NCBI RefSeq assembly: GCF_000341085.1
Contig: NZ_ANBA01000014.1
Span: forward strand, 124,001-188,000
Direction of reading: 5' to 3'
DNA length: 64,000 nt
Source: Nocardiopsis ganjiahuensis DSM 45031
GTDB lineage: Bacteria > Actinomycetota > Actinomycetes > Streptosporangiales > Streptosporangiaceae
The notes beneath the pieces are model-generated. The model saw only the letters and a list, made by a program, of their open reading frames with translations. It was not told the DNA's origin and did not search any database. The translations under genes were made by a program, and so were the position numbers. This document shows, piece after piece, positions 1 through 10,283 of this stretch. Positions within the stretch are counted from its first letter, which is position 1. Each line of letters starts with the position of its first letter.

Positions 1-338
1 TCAGCTATCCACCGGTTGGCGCGTTTGCGCAGCTGGGAGATGAGCTGACGGATCGCGATGGTCCACAGCCAGGCCCCGGCGTCGCTGTCGCCGGGGCGGG
101 GGGTGAAGGAGCCGGCGTTGCGCCACACCGCCAGGAAGGTCTCCTGGAGGGCGGCGTCGAGTTGGTCGTTGTCGGAACAGCGGTAGCGCAGACGGGCGCG
201 CAGCCAGGGGGCGTGCCTCCGGTGCAGGATCTCCAGGGCGTCGGTCTCCCCGGCGGCCACGGCGGTCAGCAGCACGGGGTCGGTGCTGTCGGGTCCGTAG
301 GCGGGGGCGCGGCGTCGTGCGCGGCGGAGAAGCTTCAC
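1..338 (-). CDS. ECF-type RNA polymerase sigma factor, C-terminal part cut off by window edge
   Basis: Reading the minus strand from GTG at 338 gives an open frame that runs off the left edge (112 complete codons visible). It carries a sigma-70 region 2 signature: a QETFLAVWR motif around residues 67-75, followed by an AWLWTIAIRQLIS stretch and a basic LRKRANRW segment, the usual layout of regions 2.2-2.4 that bind core polymerase and the -10 element. Region 4 and the stop lie outside the window, so the subgroup and any anti-sigma partner cannot be told. No better in-frame start is visible upstream. The gene is divergent from the oxidoreductase at 476, sharing a 137 bp intergenic region. Confidence 0.75.
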   Translation of the reverse strand, partial: MKLLRRARRRAPAYGPDSTDPVLLTAVAAGETDALEILHRRHAPWLRARLRYRCSDNDQLDAALQETFLAVWRNAGSFTPRPGDSDAGAWLWTIAIRQLISQLRKRANRWIA

Positions 339-475
339 GTGGACTGCTATCGCGGGTCGGGGGCGGAACGGTTCGGGTCGGGGGGTCCGTGTTCTCGCGG
401 CCCTGACCACGGCTTTTCCACGGTACCCGCGCGGCGGTTTCCGAACGGTCGGTGGCGTGGGAGAAACTGGGGCGT

Positions 476-1411
476 ATGCGCCTGAGGATCTTCCTTGAGC
501 CCCAGCAGGGGGCCACCTACGAGGACCAGCTCGCCGTTGCCAGAGCCGCCGAGGATCTTGGTTTCGACGCCCTGTTTCGCTCGGACCACTACCTCTCCAT
601 GGGCGACCACGTCAGCGGACTCCCCGGACCCACCGACGCCTGGATCACCCTGGCCGGTCTGGCCAGGGACACCTCCCGGATCCGCCTCGGCACGCTGATG
701 ACGGCGGCGACCTTCCGCCATCCCGGCCCGTTGGCCATCTCCGTCGCGCAGGTCGACCGTATGAGCGGCGGCCGGGTCGAGTTCGGCTTCGGAGCGGGCT
801 GGTTCGAGGAGGAGCACGCCGTCTACGGCATCCCCTTCCCCGACTCCGCGAGGGAGCGTTTCGACCGCTACGAGGAACAGCTCGACATCATCACGGGATT
901 GTGGTCCACCCCGGTGGGGGACACCTTCCGGTACGAGGGCAGGCACTACCGGCTGGCGGAGGGGCCTGCGCTCCCCAAACCGCAGCAGGGACCGCACCCG
1001 CCGGTGCTGATCGGCGGTACCGGGCTCAAGCGCACACCGCGGCTGGCGGCCAAGTTCGCCGACGAGTACAACGTGCCGTTCTCCTCGTTGGAGGACACCG
1101 AGGCGGCCTTCGGACGCACGGCCGACGCCGTTCTGGCGTCGGGCCGCAGCGCGCCGATGGTGTACTCGGCGGCCCAGGTCCTGTGTGCGGGGCGTGACGA
1201 GGCCGAGGTGTCCAAGCGGGCCGCCCGGATCGGCCGCGACGTGTCGGAGCTGCGCCAGAACGGTCTGGCGGGAACCCCCGACGAGATCGTGGACCGCATC
1301 GGCCGGTTCGGTGCCGCGGGTGCTGAGAGGATGTACGTGCAGCTCCTGGACATGTCCGACCTGGATCACCTGGAGCTGCTCGCCTCCGCGGTGGTGCCGC
1401 AGTTGGACTGA
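476..1411 (+). CDS. LLM-class F420-dependent oxidoreductase
   Basis: The 311-residue protein looks like a single-domain luciferase-like (TIM barrel) flavin/F420 oxidoreductase. Visible family features are the N-terminal beta strand MRLRIFLEP, an LGTLMTAATFRHPG segment at residues 71-84 and SGGRVEFGFGAGW at 98-110, the stretch that lines the cofactor pocket in this superfamily. The C-terminal part contains the usual GTPDEIVDRI motif. The ATG at 476 was preferred to the upstream in-frame ATG at 452 because it starts exactly at the first barrel strand and has a GGAG-type element about 10 nt upstream. The substrate cannot be predicted. The preference for F420 over FMN is inferred from the actinobacterial context. 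Confidence 0.85.
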   Translation: MRLRIFLEPQQGATYEDQLAVARAAEDLGFDALFRSDHYLSMGDHVSGLPGPTDAWITLAGLARDTSRIRLGTLMTAATFRHPGPLAISVAQVDRMSGGRVEFGFGAGWFEEEHAVYGIPFPDSARERFDRYEEQLDIITGLWSTPVGDTFRYEGRHYRLAEGPALPKPQQGPHPPVLIGGTGLKRTPRLAAKFADEYNVPFSSLEDTEAAFGRTADAVLASGRSAPMVYSAAQVLCAGRDEAEVSKRAARIGRDVSELRQNGLAGTPDEIVDRIGRFGAAGAERMYVQLLDMSDLDHLELLASAVVPQLD

Positions 1412-1462
1412 ACGGGGCCGAGCGCCGGGGGTGCCCGCCAGGGCTGGGGGCCCACCCGATAA

Positions 1463-1504
1463 CTTGATATCGAGATACAAGTTAGATACCTTGACGTCAA
1501 GATA
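1463..1504. promoter_or_regulatory. Two-copy palindromic operator candidate upstream of acnA
   Basis: Two related 15-mers lie 27 bp apart: CTTGATATCGAGATA at 1463-1477 and CTTGACGTCAAGATA at 1490-1504. The second contains the perfect 12-bp palindrome CTTGACGTCAAG, and a perfect TAACTTG/CAAGTTA inverted repeat flanks the first. Spacing of nearly three helical turns suggests cooperative binding by one dimeric repressor or activator. The sites lie in the 381-bp gap between the oxidoreductase stop and the acnA start, about 290 bp before acnA. In the rest of that gap (1505-1792) I see only GC-rich sequence and the acnA ribosome binding site AGGAGG at 1779-1784. The regulator is unknown. Confidence 0.6.
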
Positions 1505-1792
1505 AAAGCGGGCCTCCCCCCGACCCGCTCCGGGTTCGGGCGATGTGAGGTCGACCGCTTTTCGGCGCCGCGCCCCGGACCCTTGGGCGTCCGCGGCCAG
1601 CGGGCCGCGACCCGTGACGATGTGGCGTCGTTGCAGGTCAAAGCGGCCCTGAAGGATCATGGAGGCGGCGGGGTCACTCATCCGTGACCCTCGTACCCCG
1701 GTGATCCGGTTAGGGCGGCCTCAGTAGGTCCCGCGTCCACCCCATGGGGGAGGATGCTGAGGACAAAGTGGCGAGATCAGGAGGCAGACACC

Positions 1793-4519
<2,727 letters not shown>

Positions 4520-4568
4520 TGACCGAGACCGCAGCCCGCGCCCGACAGGCGTGAGCGCGGTGCATCGA

Positions 4569-4601
4569 GGGCCGCCACCGTCCGACCGACGGCGGCGGCC
4601 C
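4569..4601 (+). terminator. Rho-independent terminator of acnA
   Basis: A 14-bp stem (GGGCCGCCACCGTC pairing with GACGGCGGCGGCCC, one mismatch) with a 5-nt loop lies 50 bp after the acnA stop and is followed by TTCTCGTG. The same hairpin recurs at 5355-5387. Confidence 0.85.
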
Positions 4602-4835
4602 TTCTCGTGTCCGAGGGACCGGTCACATCCGCGGGATCCCGGGGATCGCCTCCCGCACGGAAACCACCCCTTGAATACGCCTTGACCAGGGATTTTCCCA
4701 GACATCGTGCGGCTCCCGGAGGACACGGCCACCAGGGGTGCGTCGGCGCGTTCCGCTCCGAGGCGTTTGCACGAAGGAAACTCGGTTAGGGCTCGAAGAG
4801 AACGAAGCGCGACACGACGACGAAAGGACTCCACG
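4602..4835 (+). other. Intergenic region upstream of the SRPBCC gene
   Basis: With the acnA terminator this makes a 316-bp gene-free stretch. A TTGACC hexamer at 4682-4687 could be a -35 element, but no convincing -10 hexamer sits at the right spacing. A purine-rich GAAAGGA at about 4821-4827 serves as ribosome binding site for the GTG at 4836. I see no convincing small gene here. Confidence 0.4.
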
Positions 4836-5261
4836 GTGTCCGAGATTGTCGAGACTGTTGAAGTCGATCTGCCCGTCACCGCCGCCTACGCGCTGTGGAC
4901 CCGCTTCGAGAGTTTCCCGGAGTTCATGGAGGGTGTCAGCCGCGTCGAGCGCCGCACCGACAGCCTCATGCACTGGTACATCGAGATCGGTGGCCAGGAG
5001 CGGGACTTCGAAGCCGAGATCACCGAGCAGATCCCCGGCGAGCGCGTCGCCTGGCGCAGCACGGACGGCGTCTCGCACGCGGGCGTGGTGACCTTCCACC
5101 ACATCTCCGAGACCCGCAGCCGTGTCACCCTCCAGCTGAGGGCCGCTCCGGAAGGGGTGGTCGAACAGCTCGGAGACAAGCTCGGCCTGGTGAAGGCCCG
5201 GGTGAAGGGCGACATGAAGCGTTTCAAGAACTACGCCGAGTCCTCGAAGGCGACTCCCTGA
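4836..5261 (+). CDS. SRPBCC-family (polyketide cyclase/dehydrase-like) protein
   Basis: A 141-residue protein with the START/SRPBCC helix-grip layout: a first strand (VETVEVDLPVTAAYALWTRF) in which a tryptophan follows the opening helix, a FPEFMEGV segment, then beta strands including the typical RDFEAEITEQIPGERVAW and a C-terminal helix (VVEQLGDKLGLVKARVKGD). Such proteins bind hydrophobic ligands or act as cyclases. Close relatives in actinobacteria are usually uncharacterised, and the ligand here is unknown. GTG at 4836 is preferred over an in-frame ATG at 4707 because the extension is Arg-rich and shows no family resemblance, and because an AAAGGA element precedes 4836. Confidence 0.85.
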   Translation: MSEIVETVEVDLPVTAAYALWTRFESFPEFMEGVSRVERRTDSLMHWYIEIGGQERDFEAEITEQIPGERVAWRSTDGVSHAGVVTFHHISETRSRVTLQLRAAPEGVVEQLGDKLGLVKARVKGDMKRFKNYAESSKATP

Positions 5262-5273
5262 ACCCGTCCGTCC

Positions 5274-5354
5274 CTCCGAGAGCCACACCGCTGACTCCCT
5301 CGGTCCGACCGGTGAGGAGACCTTCTCCAACACCGGTGTGACCGAGCTCGACGA
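5274..5354 (+). pseudogene. Displaced fragment of the acnA 3' end
   Basis: About 80 bp here match the acnA coding sequence at roughly 4290-4374 with scattered substitutions. For example GAGGAGACCTTCTCC and CACCGGTGTGACCGA occur in both. At the shared CGAGGGCCGC the match jumps to the acnA terminator (4569-4601 and a little beyond), skipping about 190 bp of acnA tail. The piece cannot encode a protein by itself. It looks like a segmental duplication of the acnA tail with an internal deletion between two copies of CGAGGGCCGC, now serving as the downstream flank of the SRPBCC gene. Confidence 0.75.
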
Positions 5355-5387
5355 GGGCCGCCGCCGTCCGACCGACGGCGGCGGCCC
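5355..5387 (+). terminator. Terminator of the SRPBCC gene, copy of the acnA terminator
   Basis: A perfect 14-bp stem (GGGCCGCCGCCGTC with GACGGCGGCGGCCC) around a CGACC loop, followed by TTCTCGTGTCC. It is nearly identical to the acnA terminator at 4569-4601, and the single stem mismatch there is repaired here. Confidence 0.8.
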
Positions 5388-5504
5388 TTCTCGTGTCCTG
5401 GCTGCGTGAATTCGGGGTGTGTGAACATCACGGCCGCTCAACCGCCTCGTTGCGCTTCGAGCAAGGCGAGGCGGGGAGCGGGTTCCGGTGCCTTTCGCGG
5501 CGCT

Positions 5505-6077
5505 ATGTTCGTGAACGTGCTTCGTTTCCCCCGCGTCCCCCTCCTGGCCCTGGCGGCCCTGGCCTGGGCCTTTCTCGCCGTACCGTGGACGGCACGCGAC
5601 CCCCTCCTACTGGCGGCGCTGACCGGCACGGTGGTCGGTGCCGTGACCCTCCTGGACCTGTGGGGGTACGCGCTCCGAACCCCCAACACCCCGCCCGAGG
5701 CCGACGTGGCCCTTGCCCTGCTCCACGGAAAGCCGGACGAGATCGACGTGGTCGGTTCCCTGGTCATCTCGGGCCGGGTCCTCCGGCGTCTGGGGGCCCG
5801 CCCTGGAGACCCCGACAGCCGGGTGTGTTCGACCAACCCCCTGCACGGGCCCGCCGCCGGTCTGGGCAGGAGTTACTGGTCCAGGCACACAGACAGGCTC
5901 CTGTGCGCGTGGTGTCTGAACCGGTCACCGAAACACCGCTTCCACTGTTATCGGCTGCACCCGAGGGTGGAGGGAGAGACCCCCGGATTCGCCTCAACGC
6001 GCAGAACACGGTGGCGGTCTGGCGACTACGGATCGCGTGGCAGGATCCGCGCCCAGGAGCTGTTGCGCACACCATGA
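5505..6077 (+). CDS. A-type membrane protein 1 (reduced; Cys-NPLHG module)
   Basis: This 190-residue protein is the short member of the A group. Two membrane segments (about residues 10-28 and 33-55) lead directly into the C-terminal module: KPDEIDVVGSLVISGRVLRRL, then C108-STNPLHG, then LCAWC (C134 and C137) and a closing YGSRGRIRAQELL. Both large extracytoplasmic modules of the full-length A proteins at 6876 and 10284 are missing. An extra HCY-RLHP segment follows the CxxC. The ATG at 5505 starts just before the first membrane helix, but the ribosome binding site is weak and GTG at 5511 is an alternative. Its stop overlaps the next ATG (ATGA at 6074-6077). It is not recognised as a named family, and its function is unknown. 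Confidence 0.7.
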   Translation: MFVNVLRFPRVPLLALAALAWAFLAVPWTARDPLLLAALTGTVVGAVTLLDLWGYALRTPNTPPEADVALALLHGKPDEIDVVGSLVISGRVLRRLGARPGDPDSRVCSTNPLHGPAAGLGRSYWSRHTDRLLCAWCLNRSPKHRFHCYRLHPRVEGETPGFASTRRTRWRSGDYGSRGRIRAQELLRTP

Positions 6078-6802
6078 TCCCTCTCCCTGTCACTTCCTCC
6101 GCCCCGCTTCAACCGCTCGGACCCTGGGCCGCCCCCTTGCCCTGGGTACTGGCTGCGCTGGCCGTGGCCGGACTCCTGTTCCTGGCCTGGCGCCGCTACG
6201 CCCTCCCACCGCTGCCCGCCCTGCGCCAGCACGCGGCCTTCGACAACGCCGACCGCGCACGGGTCAACGAGCTGCGGAGCCGGGCGGAGGGCCGCCTCAC
6301 CGAGGTGGGCCAGCGCCTGGCCGAATCCGGGGAACGGGTGCGCAACACTCCGCGGCTGCGCCGCGCCCTGGATGCCCACGCGGCTGCCCGCCGGGTCCAC
6401 GACGGGGGAGGTGACGCCCCCGACCTGGTGGAGTCGGTGGGGGTCCTGATCCTGCTGGACCTGGCCGAGGACCACTACGCCAGAGCTGTGGCCCGGCGCC
6501 GTGACGAGGCACCCGAAGTGCGCACCCACTGCTACGCCAATCCCCTGCACGGCACCGACACCGAGCACACCGACTGGCGGGAGGTCGGAGGCACGCGTGT
6601 CACCGGTGTGCCGCTCTGCGCCGACTGCGCTGAGGCGGTGCGCACACGGAGGCGTCCCAACGTCCTGCCCGACCGGGACCGAGGGCGCACCGTGCCCTAC
6701 TACAAGGTTCCCGCGGAGCGGAGCGTGTGGGCGGCGACGGGGTTCGGCACCCTCCGGAGCGACCTCGTGGAGCGGGTGCTGCGCGGAGAGCACCGTGGCT
6801 GA
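6074..6802 (+). CDS. B-type membrane protein 1 (reduced; Cys-NPLHG module)
   Basis: This 242-residue protein has one membrane segment (about 20-39), a QHAAFDNADRAR motif just inside the membrane, a helical region with ALDAHAAARRVHD, then VGVLILLDLAEDH, C153-YANPLHG, VPLCADC (C182, C185) and the closing VWAATGFGTLRSDLVERVL. It matches the C-terminal halves of the B proteins at 8923 and 12304 but lacks their signal peptide and extracytoplasmic module. It starts at ATG 6074 inside the stop of the A partner, implying translational coupling. The cysteine spacing suggests a zinc-binding fold, which is inference. Biochemical function is unknown. Confidence 0.75.
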   Translation: MIPLPVTSSAPLQPLGPWAAPLPWVLAALAVAGLLFLAWRRYALPPLPALRQHAAFDNADRARVNELRSRAEGRLTEVGQRLAESGERVRNTPRLRRALDAHAAARRVHDGGGDAPDLVESVGVLILLDLAEDHYARAVARRRDEAPEVRTHCYANPLHGTDTEHTDWREVGGTRVTGVPLCADCAEAVRTRRRPNVLPDRDRGRTVPYYKVPAERSVWAATGFGTLRSDLVERVLRGEHRG

Positions 6803-6875
6803 TCCGAGCTGACCAGCTGCGGAGTCGGCGCTGGGAGCTCCGTCCCGGGTTCCGGGTCGACCGAAAGCTCCGGAT

Positions 6876-8930
6876 ATGCTCGTGCGCATGCCCCTGACCC
6901 CCGACCCCTCCTCTCCAGGGTTCGCTGAACTGCGCCGACGTCTCCTGACGTTGGGCGCCGTGGCTCTCTTCGCCGTGTTCGCGACCCTGTTCGCGGCGGC
7001 GCCCGCCGCGTGGGCGGACCCCGGGGCCGGGGCGACCGAGGCCTACGAGAGTTCCCCGACCCCGGCCGAGTACTACGCCGAGGAACTCGCCGAGCGCCCC
7101 GAGGGCGCGGCCGTGTTCGTCGACGAGGTCATGGCCGGCCAGTACGACGTGGCCGAGCTGGAAGAGGAGCTGCACGAGCTCTTCTCGACCCTCGACGTCC
7201 CGTACCACGTGATCGTCAGCCCCTTCCCCGGCCCCCAGGAGGAGTGGGGAGGCGCCTCCGTCCTGGCCCCGGTGGTCGACCGGCTCGGGCAGGACGGCCT
7301 GTACGTGCACCTGCGCCCCGACACGTACACGCAGGAGGCGCAGGTCCGCGGTTACGACCTGCCCGCGGCGGACAGCGTGCGCGCGCTGTACGACGATCCC
7401 AGGATCGAGCACCGCACCCCCGTCGACACGGTCGCCGCCGTCCTCGTCGAACGCCTCCAGGGCGCCGCGCCCGTGGTGGAGCCGGACGGCTCGGGCGCGG
7501 AGGGATCGGAGGCCGAACCGGGGACACTCGCCGCGTTCTGGGAGGGGTTCCTCGAGGAGACCGATCCCGCGAGCTCCATGGGCGCGGAGAACCTCGGCAC
7601 CCTGTCCGGGCTGGCCGGGGGGTTCCTGATCGCCTCGGCCGGGTTCTGGATCTGGTGGCGGCTCCACGAGGGCCGCGCGGCCGCCTTCGAGGTCCCGGTC
7701 GTGATCGTCACGGGCCTGGCCCTGGCCGGGCTGAGCGTCGCCGGGCCCTACGCCCTCACGGTGAACGCGGCGGAGGAGGACGGCGCCGAGATCGCGCGCG
7801 ATCCCGCCGAGGCCCGCTTCGAACCGCCCTATGTCACCGGCACCGACCGGGTGGAGCGCCTGATTGCCGAGACAGAGTCCGCCCCCCTGTACGTCGGGCC
7901 CCTGGTCCCGATGGACCGGACCGGGCTCGCGGCCACCGCCGAACGGCTGGAGGAGTCGGAGCTCCCGGTCCGCGCCGTGGTCGTGCCCATGGCCGGGAAC
8001 GACGAGTCCGCGGGTGACCCCGAGGTCCTGGCCTACGCCCTGGCCGAGCTCACCGGGGAGGAGGCCGTCTACCTGGTCGCCACCGTCGGCACCGGGGGGC
8101 AGGTCGGGGTCGCCGCCGGGTCCGCCGGACTGGGTATCGACCCCTTCGACCTGAGCCGGACGCTCTGGGATATCTCCGAAGCCACCCCTGCGGAGGCCAT
8201 CGAGGCGGCGCTGCCCGCGCTCGCGGAGGTGCCCACCGATCCCGGCCGGGCCGACGCCGAACCGCTGTTCACGGACGACTACGCGCACGAACCCGGCTCG
8301 CCCTCGGAGCGCTTCTTCGGTGACGGCTTCCTCCCCTGTCTCCTGGCCGTGGGCCCGCTGCTCTCAGGAATCCTCTTCGGAATCGCCCTCGTCGTGGTCT
8401 CCGTGGTGCGGGCGGTGCGCAAGGGCACGGGCGGACGCCGGCCCCGGATGAGCACACGCGCCCTGCGCAGGCTCGCCCTGGCCGAGACCCGGTCCATGGT
8501 CCGGGAGCTGGAGGAGGTCCAGGACGCGCTGGTCCCCGAGTGGGCGATGCGTGACGCCGACGCCTCCCTGGTGGTGCTCCGCCGCCCCGTGGACGCGCTC
8601 GACCTCCTCGGGGTCACGGTCCTGGCCCGCCGGGCCCGGGCGGCCATCGCCGGGAACGCCGTACACGGTACTCGGGCGGTCTGCTCGGCCGACCCCCTGC
8701 ACGGGCAGGCGCGCAGGACCGGCCGGGTCCACCGCCTCCCGGGCCGCAGGCCGCTGTGCGACTCCTGTTTCGACCTCTCGGACAAAGAGCGGGACAGCCG
8801 TGTGCTGGAAGTGCGGATCGACGGGGCCTGGGTCCCGCACCTGGACCTGGACCGGGTCTGGGTCCGCACCAACTACGGATCGACCGGGCGCGCCCTCGTC
8901 GACGGAATCCTGGAGAAGAGCGATGCGTAG
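6876..8930 (+). CDS. A-type membrane protein 2 (two ectomodules, Cys-DPLHG module)
   Basis: A 684-residue protein. Layout: N-terminal signal/anchor (25-46); extracytoplasmic module 1 (about 60-195) with AERPEGAAVFVDE and GLYVHLRP; membrane segments near 243-262 and 272-292; extracytoplasmic module 2 (about 322-455) with PLYVGPLVPMDRTG, AVVVPMAGNDES and AVYLVATVG; a fourth segment (487-512); then a cytoplasmic region ending in C603-SADPLHG, LCDSC (C628, C631) and YGSTGRALVDGIL. Both ectomodules alternate hydrophobic strands and helices. Module 2 is related to the single module of the B proteins. The start is either 6876 or the in-frame ATG at 6888. Its end overlaps the next gene by 8 nt. Not assigned to a characterised family. 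Confidence 0.8.
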   Translation: MLVRMPLTPDPSSPGFAELRRRLLTLGAVALFAVFATLFAAAPAAWADPGAGATEAYESSPTPAEYYAEELAERPEGAAVFVDEVMAGQYDVAELEEELHELFSTLDVPYHVIVSPFPGPQEEWGGASVLAPVVDRLGQDGLYVHLRPDTYTQEAQVRGYDLPAADSVRALYDDPRIEHRTPVDTVAAVLVERLQGAAPVVEPDGSGAEGSEAEPGTLAAFWEGFLEETDPASSMGAENLGTLSGLAGGFLIASAGFWIWWRLHEGRAAAFEVPVVIVTGLALAGLSVAGPYALTVNAAEEDGAEIARDPAEARFEPPYVTGTDRVERLIAETESAPLYVGPLVPMDRTGLAATAERLEESELPVRAVVVPMAGNDESAGDPEVLAYALAELTGEEAVYLVATVGTGGQVGVAAGSAGLGIDPFDLSRTLWDISEATPAEAIEAALPALAEVPTDPGRADAEPLFTDDYAHEPGSPSERFFGDGFLPCLLAVGPLLSGILFGIALVVVSVVRAVRKGTGGRRPRMSTRALRRLALAETRSMVRELEEVQDALVPEWAMRDADASLVVLRRPVDALDLLGVTVLARRARAAIAGNAVHGTRAVCSADPLHGQARRTGRVHRLPGRRPLCDSCFDLSDKERDSRVLEVRIDGAWVPHLDLDRVWVRTNYGSTGRALVDGILEKSDA

Positions 8931-10227
8931 CCCCCGAACCCCCGTCGCCGCGTCGGCGCTCGTTCTGGCCTGCCTGATTGCGTCCCCCGCCGCGGCCCAG
9001 CCGGAGGAGAACGCCTCCCAGGCGATCGCCGACACCCTGGCCGCGTCCCCGGTCCACGTGGACCCCGCCTACGACAGCGCCTTCGGCGACGAGGCCCAGC
9101 AGGAGGTCGTCTCCCTCATCGAGGCCTCGGACCTGCCCCTGTACGTGATCGTGGTGCCCCTGATCGAAGGGGACACCTGGGACGGCCAGCCCGACGACCT
9201 GGCCACCCTCGTCCACGACCGCATGGGTGGCGGGGAGGGCCACTACCTGGTCTTCGCCAACAGCGGCATGCACGGGAAGGACTTCGGTGCCGCCCACGAC
9301 AGCCCCGCCCACTACGGTGCCCTCACCTCCTCCTACGCCACGCAGTTCAGGGGAGATCTGGCCACCGTGGTCGAGGTCTCGGTGGAGACGGCTCTGTCCG
9401 ACGACCCCGAGGGCGCCTTCCTCGCCGCCGAAGCGGCCTACGAGGAACAGCGGGAGGACACGGCGCCGGCCCCGGACCCCTCTCCCTCGGGTACGGACGA
9501 GTCGGCGGAGGCCGGTGGCGTCGGACTCCCCGGCTGGCTGTGGCCGTCCGTGGCCGTCCTGGCACTCGTCCTGGCCGCCGGGCTCGCCTGGCGCGCCCGC
9601 CGTGCCAGGGTCCCCTCGCTGCCCGCGTTGGCCGTCACCCAGCACGCCGGGTTCGACAACGCCGACCGCGCCGAACTGGACCGGCTGGTCGAACGGGGTG
9701 CGACGGACCTGGTCGAACTGGGTGAACGCCTGGGCCGCCTCGGCGCGGCACCCAAGGGCGAGGAGGGCAACCGGCTCCTCCAGCACGCGCTGGACGCCCG
9801 GGCCGCCGCGGCCAGTGTCCACGACCGCATGGCGGCCACCGGACCCACCCTGCCCGACGCGGTCGGTGTGCTCGTCCTGCTCGACATGGCCGAGGACGCC
9901 ATCGTGCGCAGCGGTTCCAGGTCCGGGAAGCCGCGGGTGCACTGCTACGCCAACCCGCTGCACGGCACCGGCACCAAGCTGACGGAGTGGCGTGAGTTCG
10001 GCGGCACCCGCAGTGTCCGGGTACCGCTGTGCGCCGAGTGCGCCTCGACGGTCCGGGGCCGTGGCCGTCCACGGGTCCTGCCCGCCCGGTACCGGGGGAG
10101 CGAGGTGCCCTACTACGAGGTGCCCGCCGAGGAGAGCGTGTGGGCGGCCACCGGCTACGGTGCCCTGCGCGCGGACCTGGTCGACCGTGTCCTGCGCGGC
10201 GAGCACCGGGGCGAGCGCACCCGGTGA
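8923..10227 (+). CDS. B-type membrane protein 2 (signal peptide, ectomodule, Cys-NPLHG module)
   Basis: A 434-residue protein with a signal peptide (cleavage plausible after ASPAAA near residue 25), an extracytoplasmic module (about 32-175) containing PVHVDPAYDSAF, LPLYVIVVPLIEGDTW, VHDRMGG and HYLVFANSG, a Pro/Ser/Asp-rich tether (178-200), one membrane helix (204-223) and a cytoplasmic region. The latter shows QHAGFDNADRAE, a helical stretch, C341-YANPLHG, VPLCAEC (C370, C373) and VWAATGYGALRADLVDRVL. The strand-helix pattern of the ectomodule recalls TPM-type domains, but this is a weak resemblance seen by eye. Starts within the end of its A partner. Function unknown. Confidence 0.8.
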   Translation: MRSPRTPVAASALVLACLIASPAAAQPEENASQAIADTLAASPVHVDPAYDSAFGDEAQQEVVSLIEASDLPLYVIVVPLIEGDTWDGQPDDLATLVHDRMGGGEGHYLVFANSGMHGKDFGAAHDSPAHYGALTSSYATQFRGDLATVVEVSVETALSDDPEGAFLAAEAAYEEQREDTAPAPDPSPSGTDESAEAGGVGLPGWLWPSVAVLALVLAAGLAWRARRARVPSLPALAVTQHAGFDNADRAELDRLVERGATDLVELGERLGRLGAAPKGEEGNRLLQHALDARAAAASVHDRMAATGPTLPDAVGVLVLLDMAEDAIVRSGSRSGKPRVHCYANPLHGTGTKLTEWREFGGTRSVRVPLCAECASTVRGRGRPRVLPARYRGSEVPYYEVPAEESVWAATGYGALRADLVDRVLRGEHRGERTR

Positions 10228-10283
10228 CCGGTTCGACCGCCTCCCGGAAGGCCACCAGACAGAACACCAGGAAAGTTGCTCCG

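Noticed and set aside
5274-5404. A small protein-coding gene after the SRPBCC gene
   Set aside because: The sequence is explained by the acnA-tail duplication and terminator, with no start and ribosome binding site.
5393-6073. N-terminal extension of B1 to about 469 residues
   Set aside because: The extension overlaps A1 in another frame and is Arg/Pro/Gly-rich. A1 shows the conserved module, so B1 starts at ATG 6074.
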